A stretch of 64,000 nt of DNA, from assembly GCA_026261815.1 (NCBI GenBank), contig JAMPIT010000059.1, forward strand, positions 21,562,001 through 21,626,000. Reading direction: 5' to 3'. The notes under the pieces are model-generated. The model searched no databases. It saw only the letters and a list, made by a program, of their open reading frames with translations, and was not told the DNA's origin. Shown here in pieces: positions 12,301-25,159 of the stretch. The position numbers and the translations under genes are program-made. How positions within the stretch are numbered: the stretch's first letter is position 1; every line of letters starts with the position of its first letter. The stretch is from Monarcha castaneiventris obscurior (lineage: Eukaryota; Chordata; Aves; Passeriformes; Monarchidae).

Positions 12301-15300
12301 CTCTAATCCTCCCAAAGCAAGAGGCATGCCAGGCAGTAAGATGTACCATGTCACATTTTAAGCCATTAGATGTCAACTTTGATTCAAGACTGCCAGGCCT
12401 AGGCTGATTGCCTAAATTTCTTTCTGAAAGCTTCACTGACTGTACTTTCTCTTTTCTTTTTGCTTGTTTTGGTTCGGGTTATATTGGGATGTCTGATCAG
12501 CTCTGCTAGAGGGAAGGTTACGTAAGACCGGAGGCTAACAAGTCCATTTGGCAAGATATGAAGTGAGCAGCTAGTGCAATCCATGAATTGCACTAAGAGA
12601 TTTATGTTCAAACCAGGAAAGGCAGAAATCCAATTTAATAATTATTCAACCAGAACCATTCCAAGCTAGCAGCTACCCAAAAAGGAGAAGAACAAACATT
12701 GAAGCAGCAATGAAAACTAGAAATCAGGACAGATGATCAGATACATACCTCCTCAATATAATAGCTTGGTTTACTTTTCCATTTAAGTATCTGTAGGAAA
12801 TCTGTCCATAAGAGCTATCAAATTTAAACTCACGAAATGAAAGCAAAAATAACTTTGCAGGGATGGCTGTGGAATTGGATGCAGTCCCTTTTCCACCCCC
12901 TCACCTGAGCACTAACTTGCATTTTTTGTCAATGAATTTAGTTAATATCTAATATGGCCACAATTCAATTTTAGCAGTTCAGAACCCATACCAATCGTCT
13001 TTGATGATATAGCTCTTAGACAGACTTCCATCAAGGCTGTATGTATGCCAATCTGCAGTTTTGGTCACCTCATACCATGTAACAGAAAAAAAACCTACTT
13101 TCCACTGCCCATGTGCTATTTATAGAGAACTCTTACAGTCATTCCTTCAGTTTAAGAAGCTTTCAGCCCATGGCTATGTGAAAAATTATTTATTCTAACC
13201 AAAGAAGGCAAGCAGACATCAATATAAAGTATAACTGAGCTACTTCAGGATTTATATGAGAGAAGTCTATCAAAGCAATGGAGACTTGAGAAATATGGAA
13301 AATTGGTTTTAATTTTTCAAGACAGAGCTATAAATAAAAAGAAAAATACCACTAGAAAGGTTCTTCTAGCTCTTTCAGCACTAATATATTTTAGTAATAG
13401 CCCATGTTTCAAACCAGCACTGGGGTTCCATTTCACTGTTCCCCATACTAGCACATACATGGATCCCATCTGTGCCCCAGGAAGCCCATGTTGTAGGAGT
13501 AAGAGGATAAAAATTCATTTTAATTCCATTAACAGAACACAGCTGTTACAACTCCCAACAGTAACTGGCTTTTCCAGAGGCTTTTATTGTAATCAGTTTG
13601 CCTGGCTGGTGAGGTAGCAATGGTCAGACTGGCCAACACTTCAGTTTGGGGCTTTTTCCCTTTCTGCTCTAGCAGGTGAGCTGGTGGGACAGGGCCCCTG
13701 TGTTCCCCTGTGAGATGTCATCAAGAAATGTGAACTGAGTGCCTCTCCCCTGCTGCCTCAGCTCTGGCTCCCAGAGTTTGGCAATTCATTTGCTTGGGCG
13801 TTGGGGGGAGGGAGCTGCGCTTCATAAACTTTAAGATGTTGGCTGTCAGGAGCCAAGAGGCATTTAGCTCTGCAGAAATCATGTTCACAGTTCTGCTCAC
13901 TGCAGTTTTCTGGGTAATCCCCCCCATACGTACAAGTTGAGCTCTAAATTCACACATCCCAAACAAGGGGGCTGGGTTGAAATATGATTCAAGTGCGTAA
14001 AAGTCTCATATCCATATTTGGAAATATTCCTTTCAAAGGTCTCATGCTATCTCAGAAAATGCTAAGTGAGCCAGTTTCAAGAAATACATCACAAGAAACA
14101 CCTAACTATTTCAAGAATATTTGCAACCCCAAATATATTTAGTCTCTTATCAACCTCCATCTCTTACTTTCCGTATTTCTTTTATTTTTAATCACAGGTA
14201 ACTGGTAAGCAATACCACAGGCAAGCTTATTCTACGATTTACACATAAATCAAAATAAAATCTTTTTTTCCAGAAATGGCCAATTTCCCTGTCCACTCTC
14301 AGCTCAGCAGTTCTTTACTATAAGTGGACAAATTTTCTATTTATTATTTATTAGCTTTTGCAACATAGTGATTAAAAATAAAAGTTTTCAAATTCTATTC
14401 TGTGTGAAAATATGAGTCTAAAAAGTGGGATTCTTTTATGTTGTTTGCCAATGACTGCAACCTTAGCTCATGTCACACACTTCTCACAGAATCTGACATA
14501 AGCCACTTTATTCCAAAACAGAAGTCAGATACAGAAGGAATTATTCTCCTTACTCAAGGCAACTTAGATAAATAATGCAAAACTACAACCACACCATCAC
14601 ATTTTCCCTAAAATCACAACACGTTCATTTGGAGTAGGAGGCATCTGATTCTCAAAGTGAAACAGCCATCGTAGAGCAGTGAGACAATACTATTTGGTTT
14701 AAGCCTCTGGGACCTGTCATAGTACAAAAGTGTACCACGGTGAAAATGACAGATGAGATCTTCCCTTTCAAAGCAGACACATATCACTGCACTAAAACTG
14801 CAGCACATCACAAAACCATGAGACTGCCTCTCTCTCTCTTCTCTCTCTCTTTCTATTTTCAGGGATCCACCGCAGCCTGGGGTCAGAGGAGGCAAGAGCC
14901 CAAAACCTCTCAATCTCTTCCAGTTTCTGTTGCGTGGAAGGCCATCTAATTTGCAGACCAACTTCCTCATTTGCAAAATGGAATAATATCACTTTTCATC
15001 CTCAGAAAAGCTCTGCCTGATGCCAACAGGTGCTATAAAGGCTTGGAGGAATCTCTACCTGTTTGAAAAGCAAGCGCATCCCATATGACTCCTTCACCCT
15101 AATTCTCTGTTAGAGAAGGCTGTTTTCCTGCACATTGGCACAGAATTGAATTGCTCTCTGAAGTTTCCCACTGTACACCACACATGAGAACAGCATAATA
15201 AGCAAGTCATTTGTGGTGATTTTACAGTACTGTGTCAATACTGCAACAGGCAGTTGCAAAGCATCTCTGAACAATTTCAGGTATTGCTGAAAAATCCCTC

Positions 15301-16321
15301 TGGACCCAAGCTCCTTCACATTTATTCCTCTAGGCTGAGAACATCTGTACACGGACATTTTGATTTATAGTTCCAGATATGCACATTTCACTCAGTTTCA
15401 GTTGACTTGCTGAGAAGGATTTTTTCTCAAGCTAAGAAAGCTCAGGTGTATCCAGCTGGATAAAGATGAAGCTACTGCTTGGCAGCCATCTTAGTGTTTT
15501 ATTGAAGACAGATGTAAGAAAACAAAGCCATTTTTTCTTAAACCAAAAATTTTGAATGCTTGAAAAACAACCAACTTTTTAACCTGCTTTCATTAGGTTT
15601 CTGGGTGTTGGACACATTCTGCTCACTGCTCTATTTATTCCATGTTTATCAATTAGATGCATGTCTCTTTTAAAATGACAACCCTTTTAGGAGTGATTAT
15701 TCAAATTTGAACAGACATAAGATGAAGTTCTCAACTGGTTCACTAACTTTTCAAGACCTTTTTAAAGATTACACAAGTTTGAAAATTCTGAGTTATATTT
15801 GTCACATTCTGCAGAAGCTTCCTTTCCTACCTACAGATCTGAGCTGTAGCGATTACATTATTAGTCATAGAAAGTAATGAAAATCGGAAGTGTCTTCCTT
15901 TAAAGTGTGATTAAGCATCAAGTAGACATAGCAACATGGCACTGCTGGAGATGATATTCAACAGAGCAGGATATGAAAAGATCATCTGAAAGAAATGGCA
16001 GGAATTAGGGATTTGAAGGGTGACAAATTTAGGTACATTCCCCTCAATCACGGCATTTTCCAACCATTACTCAAACCAGTTTCTATTCTGGAATTTCAGA
16101 AATCTTGGTAAGTAAATCAAGATCAGCAGCGCAAATTTGACCACATCAATGCCAGGGGAATAAAAAACAGCCCCACAGCTCTCAGTTCTCAGTACCTGCA
16201 TCGAGGGACAAACAGCTACAAAGGATTGCAGGCCAGGCTCAGAGTCACAGACTGAATTTGTGAACCGCTAACGTTGTACATTTTAGTTTAATTTGGTTTT
16301 TTTCATTACGAGTCTATTACG
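6337..16321. other. Intron sequence without recognised genes
   Basis: AT-rich non-coding sequence. Noted inside: a very AT-rich block at about 7020-7370, an A11 tract at 10511-10521 and a CT-rich tract at about 14827-14854. No transposon, RNA gene or conserved protein was recognised. Confidence 0.55.
14827..14854. repeat. CT-rich dinucleotide tract
   Basis: Interrupted (CT)n on the plus strand, about 28 bp. It is GA-rich in BASP1 sense. A simple repeat with no associated element. Confidence 0.85.
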
Positions 16322-16435
16322 TGGCACTGGGGGACATGGTTTATTGCTGAACTTTGCAGTGCTGGGTTAAGGGTTGGACTCAATGATCTTAGAGGTCTTT
16401 TCCAGCCTAAATATTTCTATGATTCCATATTTCTG
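16322..16435 (+). mobile_element. CR1 LINE, 5'-truncated 3' end
   Basis: The sequence carries the CR1 3'-terminal signature: a GGCACTGGGGGACATGGTTTA-like start (about 16324), then GGTTGGACTCAATGATCTTA and AGAGGTCTTTTCCAGCCTAAAT, ending in the CR1 ATTCTATG-type octamer repeats (about 16415-16430, two imperfect copies). It is about 110 bp long, so heavily 5'-truncated as is usual for CR1. It lies antisense to BASP1. The 5' boundary is approximate. Confidence 0.88.
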
Positions 16436-19400
16436 CAGGTTATGTCAGAACATTTGCATTACATAAACATAAGGCTTTTGAAAACATACTTTCCACGTAA
16501 AAAGTTCAAAAGTTACAGAGGAAGAAAGAAAAGGTTTTCCTTTAAAACTAAAAGAAAACTACTTTCATTTTCATATTTGTCAGAAACCAGACAGGAAAAA
16601 ATTTATATGTGCCAAAAAACATTAGAGATTCTAGCCTGGGAAAGAAGAGAGATTAAAGTAAATAAATATTATGGGATCATAACTATATGACACTCAGCTT
16701 CAAACTTACTCAGTTTCTATGATCTCTTGTACTTGCAAGTTGCCAGCTCATAATTTTATCATAAACTCAAAGCATTTGGATTTTTTTAAAAGCATCAGCT
16801 CTAGTACTGATTACAAAAATAATCTAGATTTCATTTCTAATATTTGATTAAGCAACAAAAGTCTTGAAAGAGTCCTAAACTAGAAGGCAATTTTTGTCTC
16901 ATGATTTCTTACATCATTCATTTTAAATGTTTATGCCTGGCAATACTGCATGCTTGCAAGGAGACAAAGGTATGTGAAACATTCATTTTAAAAATGGATG
17001 TCAACTTATTTCAATCTTTAATACCTGTTAGGCTGGTATTCAGATAAGTTCAAGAAACACAAGAGTCCTTCAAATTTATTTTTAAATTTGTGTAAGTGTT
17101 CTTAGCATGCTTTGTCCTGACAAGTTAACCCTACATATTCAGGAGCCAAGATACATAGCACCATTTGAAATAAACCTAATAAGGCCACAGAAAAGACAGA
17201 AGAATTCTGGATGGAAAGTAGAGAACTGAGTCTCTGGTGACCAGTATTTCAGGAGTACAGAGATGGGAGTCTGTCAAAGTCAGCACAGGTAGAGAAAGGA
17301 AATATCTCTGACATTTTTCCATTTCAAACCTCCACATAAAATCCAAAACTGTCCTAAAAAAATTAAATTAACTTTATAAAGCTGAAAACAATTTTGTCAT
17401 CTACAAGCTAGGTACGGTCAATCAATGTAAGACAAACATTGTAAGAGAATCTGTGTGCCATTAACTCTCCAGCTACTGAGTGTTCTGACATAAGTTCCTT
17501 TGCTCGTTTGCATATAACTGATATTTTTATTTTTAATGCTCTTGAGTGCTTTTCCAGATGAAACACTATAAAAATCATTGGATTTTATTTCTATTATTTA
17601 TAGAATTCAATTAATCCACAAATGAAAACATGGAAATTTTAACTGGCTTCCTATTATGCCATTTCAACTGTTTTGCCTGGATATTTTTGACCATCTTTTT
17701 TTGTAACTCATTCCTATTTTTAGCAACTGGAAAATAAATATTTGCTATCAGACAAGACTAAAAGAGCAGTTCTAAAACTTGTTCGGAGTAATGTGGTAAT
17801 TCCGATACATATCAGTGTACAATTTCACTATTGCTGAAGAGGTGGGGGTTTCCTCACTTCTTTTTAAGCTCCAGATTCTATTTTCATGAGTTACATTTTC
17901 AAAATTCAGTTGAGTGCTCTTAGGAGTTTTTCCTTATGGCCTTTTAGATAGATAATAGTGTAAAGCAAGAACTCAGTCTTTATAAAATGCCATCATCATT
18001 AAGAATAATTTTACAGTTTGACTCAATGCCCAAATAATGCTGAGAAATACCAAAGAGAAGTAACCTGCAATGACTGTAATTCAGTACTCAAATGTGTATT
18101 AAAATACTAAGTATTATTTAGGAAGGTGGAATTTAGCTGGGATCTTTGATCACATCTCCAGCACTTACCAGTACAATTCTCTTTCAGTAAAGAAACACCA
18201 ATAAGAGACAGAAAGACTCCAGCACTGTTTGCTTGTTCTATGAACAAAGTTAGAAGCTGGAGCAAAGAATACTGAACCAGAGGCTCTGAAGCCAGTTGGC
18301 TTTGTTGAACCTCCCATTCAACAATTTTTTTTCAAAAAAATCGAGTGTTTCATAGGCAACCCAACTGTATGACATCTACAGTTACTCAAATGCACTGCTC
18401 AGTTGCCAGAAATATGCTCATACTGGCAAGCAGCAGCTGGAGAACATTAATCTCAATGGTAAACCTGGGTGGATATCAGGATCTGCAACCTAATAACCAG
18501 AGAAAAGAAATATTGCAGCTCTACACGACCACCTGCCTATACAGATTGAAAGCAATTAACTCTCTTCGCAGCTGAGCATCACCCTCCTCAGATCACTGTG
18601 ATGACTTTCAGGCAGTATTTAGTGTTTGCAAGGTACAACACCATTTCTCCACTGCAAATAGCTGCGATTTTCAGCCTCCCCTTGACTGGCACCTCAGCAC
18701 AATGCTGAGGAGCAGAATACACCACACAGCCCATGAAGGTTCGTCACACGGGATTAAACATGTGGAACAAAAGACTTAATGCTCAGCTGCAAAAACATTC
18801 AACAATTAATTAAATATTTAACTGCAGAAGGATGAAATTGAAAGCCTGAGTTTCCATTAGCACTGTGTAACTCTACCTTGGACTTATGTCTAAGAAAATA
18901 TAAAGCCCTGTTGTCCCTCATGTGACATGATCGAGCACTTCACAGCTCTGTTAATAAGTAGACAGGAGAAGAGAGCAACAGGAGAACAACTTTGTGCACG
19001 TACCCATTTTTTGTGTTATAAAAAGAGAGACATTAGAGCATGATTGCAACTAAATTTGCCAGGAAACAAAGTCTGGGGTTTGTGAAGAGGTAATAAGATC
19101 GAAAAAAAAGAGTGTTCTTTCCCCTTCCCTTGGTACTGGAAAGGTACAGGGGGAAAAAAAAGAAAGAAAAAAAGAGTAAATGTTACCACTCTCCATTCCC
19201 ATTTGTCAGTCTGCACTTATTTTGAATCAATGGTTACCCACAGAAAATGGGAATACATCACTGAAATGTTTATTTTCCCTTTAACACCTCACATGGAAAT
19301 CTTGCAGCTCTCAAAGGGTCCATGCTCCACTGCTGATCTTGCTAAGGTTTGAGAGACCACCAGCACTCCAGGGCACAGTGCAGATTTATAGGCACTATGG

Positions 19401-22230
19401 GATAAATAAACAATCACAGCCTGAAATAATGATATCTACATGAAGGCACTTCCATAGAATTATTGTACTAACACCTCCAAGCCATACTTTTGTTCTTGGA
19501 GCATGATATTGCTGGGAGGTTTCTGTAGCACGAAGGAGACAGCCTCCTTTCAGATGTTAGCGTAAATTTTGTACTATATGTTCATGGAGGTTAATATTCC
19601 TGTCCACCTAAACTGAAACTCCTAAATTTTCAGCTCTACTTTAAATGCAAAAATAAAATAAAATATACACCATCCTACCACATTTTTTCCCCCTGAGGAG
19701 ACATAGGACTTTGCATCTCATCTGTATTTGGTATCATGGGGTCACACTGCAGAGGAGACCCAGATGTCCGAACAACCTATACTTGGCTAACACATTCCAC
19801 AGAAAGGGGATATAACAATTGTTAAATAGTTCTTTCATTCCAGGCTGTGTTTTAACTCTTTTCTACAGCAGTGTTTTAGATCTCAAAATTATTAAGGCAT
19901 TAGAGCACTAATCTGGACATTGCAAGCATAGTTGCCAAGAAAGGCTCTTATGTAGAACCTGCAAGTTAAAGGTACAGAAGAAAGTTAAACCACAGACTTA
20001 AACTAAGACTAATAGCCAGAACATAAGGTACTGAAGCATGAATTATTATTGTAGTTCAGAAAACTAAGTTACTCAAAGCTACTGTCCATGCTGAGCATGG
20101 TCTAATAGGAAATGTTAGCCAATAGCAAACAATGCCAGAAAAAGGTTACTAAACTGGTCCTTAAGCTTTTCTGATAATTCAAATGTTGTCCAAGTATTTG
20201 ACAAATGGCAGACATCCCTGCAGCCCCCAGGATTAACAGTCATTTTAGGATGCCACTGATTATTTTTGAGGTCACTCTGTGTAAATGTTAAAGAGTGAAA
20301 CTGCTTTTACATCCAACAGAATTTGCAAAAGAAGGAGAAAGGACAAAAGGATGACCCTTTCCCCTCAGATCATTTCTGAATAAAGGATGTCATTTATGTG
20401 GTTTTAAGTGGATATTGGAAAATGGCATGTCACCTCCCTCTCACTATCTTTCCTCTGTTTTTTTACCATGTTCCTCACTGCAGAAATATCTATCAAATTA
20501 TTATAGTGTGGGAGGTAGTGTGGACCATCACACAGAGAAGGCAAGATGTCTTCTGCTCTAACCAAAAACCCAAATCAGCTTGTATACTGGGTCAGTATGG
20601 TTCATATAATTCTCTAATACCATGACAGCACCTCAGCTCCAAGCTGCCCTATGCATGCTCAGCACAGGATGTGCCGTATTTTCCTTCTCCTGGTGCCATT
20701 TAGCATCATCTTCCTGCTTCCTCTGCACTGGCATGTAGCAAAAGACCCCATGAAGGCAGCTGGAATTACCAGAAGTAAAACACACACTTTTACTTTGAGA
20801 GGGAAGGGAAGAGAAGGAAAAAAGAGAGAACAGAAAGCTGGACAAAAGGATATATAAGAAATCTATCGTTCGCATGTTCAAAAAGAGCAAGAATATACTA
20901 ACACAAGATGAGCCTTCATCTGTTTTTCCATGGGGTCCTCACAAACAAAAAGTACTCCCCACCCAAAACTGGAAGGTAGACACACTAACTGTTGTACACT
21001 GGTGTAAGATGATGTCCTGGACTAGATAAGAAAGGTACAGCATTAGCAAAACACCAAAACAAAAAAGCAAACCAGCAAAGAACAAAAGCTCTCTCAGACC
21101 AGTAGTAGCAACTCCAGCAATGGAGCTTGGCATCTGTTTGGACACAAGGCTGACTTGCCCAAGTGCCTGGCGTCACTGGGGAAGTGGCACAGTTTGAAGG
21201 CACAGGGCTAGGCCCAGCAAGGCATCAAGTGAAATCTAACAGCAAAGTGTACAGAGAACAGTGCTCTGTGTAATCCCTTTTTGGTAAACAGCTGTTCAGT
21301 GCACTTGGGTTGAGATGTAGGACTGACCCAGGAACCTGAGCAGTCTACCTTTGCCACAGAATTCAGCAGAAAAGCAGCATAAAACTGTTAAATGGGTTGA
21401 CAAAATCCTCACTTCCAGTTTGATCTAGAGCAGATAGAAAATAGTAGGGTTACTTAGCAACATAATTCTTTATTTTTTTTATTTTAAGAGAGCTGAAATT
21501 AGAGGCAATAATCTACAGCTCTAAAACTACTTTTATAATTTTTTACATTGCTATAGTTGCATAAAGTTCATTTATATGCTAGATTTGATTTCTGTGCATG
21601 TCTTCTGTGACAAGCAGGGATAATAAACAACAGTCTTCTGTTCTTCACCATCACCTTATGCTGCATGTCACATTTTGGTCTCTACAGTACCTTTCGTAGA
21701 TTACCTTCTCCTTTTACTTGCAGTGCCCCTTCACTTTTATAAAACACCGCTGTCAAGAACTTTGTTAACAAAGAAATTCTGAAATTCTCTCCCTCTCAAG
21801 CATCTTCTTGTCTATTACATGGCTTACAACATCAGAGGGGTATTCTGCAGAACAAGAGTTCCACAGAACTTAAAAGTATAGCTGCCACTCTCTATTGACA
21901 CAGGACGCTTTAAAATGAGAATGTAGCAAGAGACAGAGTTCAAGAATTGTGCACCCAGTCCAGCTGGAGAACATACAAACATCTTACAACAGTCTCATTA
22001 AATGAGTTCAGGGAAAGGGCATTGCTAAAAATGAAGAACAAATGTCTTGATTTACAGATCTACAGAGCATTTGCTGCAGTACATTAAACAGCAACAGAAG
22101 ATGTTTCTAATTCAGCCTCCTTCTCTGAGAAGCAAATAATGACACCACATCACGGCTGCTAAGGAAGAGCCCAGAAACAACAATGTACAGTGTAAGTCAT
22201 TCGTGCTACCTTTTACTTAAAGCCCATACC

Positions 22231-22262
22231 AGCAGAAGGTGATGACAGCAGAAGGTGATGAC
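22231..22262. repeat. 16-bp tandem duplication
   Basis: AGCAGAAGGTGATGAC occurs twice head to tail (22231-22246 and 22247-22262) and is followed by the first seven bases of a third copy. The identity of the two copies suggests recent slippage. Confidence 0.93.
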
Positions 22263-25145
22263 AGCAGAATGGGTATGCACAAAATATTGATGCAGTTACT
22301 AAAATCTGGACCTTCAGTGCTTGCCCTCCCTTTCTGACCACTGCCTGTCCAGCAGCCAGGAGATGCTCTCAATGACCACCAAGCTGCTCAATGCACTGTG
22401 CGCCACCAAGTTTAAGGGACTCAAACTCATGCATATAAGCAATAGGATAGAAGATCAGAGATTGCCCATTCGTATTTTCACAGGAGGGACATACAAATGA
22501 GAATACTGATTTTACCGTCTGCCAGCAATAACCAACTGGTCCCTGGCAATCATACTGGTTGTTGAATAAAGGCAGTTTGCTGTCTGCAGTGTGCACATAC
22601 CTCTGTGAAATCGCTCTGTGCTGGGGCAATTGCTTCTGAACCACTACTCCACTCTTCCCAGAGATGCCTAAGCAACTTCCCACATATGTTTTATTTCTCT
22701 GTTACTGCAAAAGGCCATGCAGAGCAGGGCAAACAGCCCAGATCCCACTTGGATGAATGTGAGGCACTGTCAGCTGCATCTGCCATGGTGAAACCAGGTC
22801 AATATGTCCGCGGTTAATTTAAAAGTGAGCTGCTTGGATTTGGGATTTTGGAACAGGGGCAGCAGCTCATTACTTTTAGGCACAGCATTAGTTAACTTTC
22901 TGCAGCTAAGCAGACAATCAGAAAAAGACTCACAGGATTATAAGGATCATGTATCCATGGTGATTTTAATAAGAAATCTTACTTGCAGTAGAATAGATAG
23001 AAGCAAGAAACAGAATCAGGCTTCACGGATGATTTATTTTAGTTCATCTCCTAGGAAGTAGAATGTTACTGGTTTGATTTGAAGCCAAAAAATGGTAAGC
23101 CTGGATCAAGTTCCTGAGGTTCAAACTCAACTGTATTCCGCTCTCAAAAACCAGGACACTGTGGCTGCCTTTATCTTGAATATACCAGTTCTCTCTGGTA
23201 AATTGCTTATAGTGTACTAAGCCAAGTTTTGACAGAGTCATGCTGTGAACATTAATTTCATCAACATAAGTATCTTACTTTAACTGTCCTGTTTCTTTTC
23301 TTGTAGCCTGACAGAGCAATATTTATGGTACTTCTGTTCCTTCCCAAGGCCACCAACATTTAAGAGTGCTCAGGTAAAGTAGCCAAATATAGATACACCT
23401 AATTTTGTCAATTCTTCAGCCAGGAAAGAGCAGGAATTTTGCTGGTTATGTCAGGATGCTGTGTAGAAAAAAAAAGCACTGAGCAGTTACAACTTCCATT
23501 TGTATTTTTATTTAAATTACAGTATTATAATTCCTTACAGCTGATTGTTACATTTTCTGAAACACAGTAAGTTCATTGTTATTGTTTATATTGACAAGCT
23601 TGTCTATCAAGCATTTTTAAAATGCTCACCACCACCATATTCCTGAGATCCAGTGGTACCAGAACATTTAGCCTTGCAAGGCCCATGGGATTCTGTGACT
23701 GAACTGTCCAACTGCAGGTGTGTCCTGAGCAGTGAAGCTATTCTATGCCCATTTGCTTTCTCCTGTTGTCTACAGCTATATTATACGCAGTGTCCTCGCT
23801 CAGTCAACAAAGCAGAATTTGATAAAAAGACTTGTAACACAGAGAAAAGAGACCTGTTTGCATTGAGACCAACTCTGTAGGAGGGAGATGCCAAGGTTAG
23901 AATTTTAGGCTTGAATGAGCTAAGACCGGAATGGAAATTATGTTAAGACTTCTGAGAAAAGGACTCTGACAAATGGCAAACCAGCAATGAAATGTTTGCA
24001 TTCCTTTTGCAAGGTCCAATAGCTCTGTTCCCATAGCTACTGTATGTTGAGATGGATGATGTAGCTACAGCAACAGAGCCAACATCCATGTTCACTGTAA
24101 AATTCCTAAGTCATTACTTAATCCTTCTTTTACCTCCCTGCAAACTTCTAAAAGAGGAAAAAAATAGGATTATCTTGTTCTTTGAATGAATTAAAACTTT
24201 GCTAAAAATATTAGAATTAAAAGATCCACTGTAGACAACTGGTGCTAGAACACGCTTCCCTGACACAAATGGCCTCATCCCACGATTCCCCTCTCCCCAC
24301 TGACTGAAGACCATTGCTTTTTTGCTAAAAGAGAGCTGTCTCTGCTTTCCTCCATGGCTGATGTTTGGCAGTCTGCAGCTCCTCCAGGTCCCACTATACT
24401 CAAGTGCAGCACAGTCATTCATAAGCCAATCCTTCCATTTGGTATATTTGGTTGTTTCTTATCTCCCACCACCCACTATGGTTATGAAGATACACTTCTA
24501 CTCAGAAAATCTGCACTTTTTCATAGCAATTATTTGCCTCCACTTAACAGTGCTAGGTCCGGACCTAATAAAAAGGGAAATATTACATCAAGCACAGAAA
24601 GTGTTGTTTAAAGCCCGGTCTTTTAATCTTCAGCATGTTGTTTGCCATGTGATTGCCAACTGGATAACATTTGGGAAGCCAAGGGCGTATTTTCTTATGT
24701 GTATGTACAACTAAACAGAAAATAGTTTAAAGTTTAACCCAGTATAATGATTTCTGCTTCAACACTCCAATTCAAGCCTCACCAAAAACAAGGAGTTTCA
24801 CCTAGGGGGATTTATACTGGGTCCTTAAGTGGAATAGACAGTACAAGCCTTGATTTTCTAAGGATTCCACACAAAAATAAGCTTTGTCATTCCAAAATAC
24901 CAATGTGAAAATACCAGTAAAAGCCAGCAACCCGAGTTCCACTTAATTTTGCTTCAAAGTCCTATTTAAAACTGGGGTTTTTTCTAAGATACATAATCTT
25001 AGTCAAGTGGTCAGTCTTTGCTAGAACTCTAAAAGGATTAAGCAACACTTAAACCCTGATACAGCATAAATTAATCTGTAACTGTTGATTAGAAGAGCAC
25101 TAAAGCAGTTTTATGTTAAAAGTCAGCCTTAGAATATTCTCAATT

Positions 25146-25159
25146 AAAAAAAAAAAAAA
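25146..25159. repeat. A14 homopolymer tract
   Basis: Fourteen consecutive A on the plus strand in unique intron sequence; no recognisable retroposon body precedes it. Confidence 0.9.
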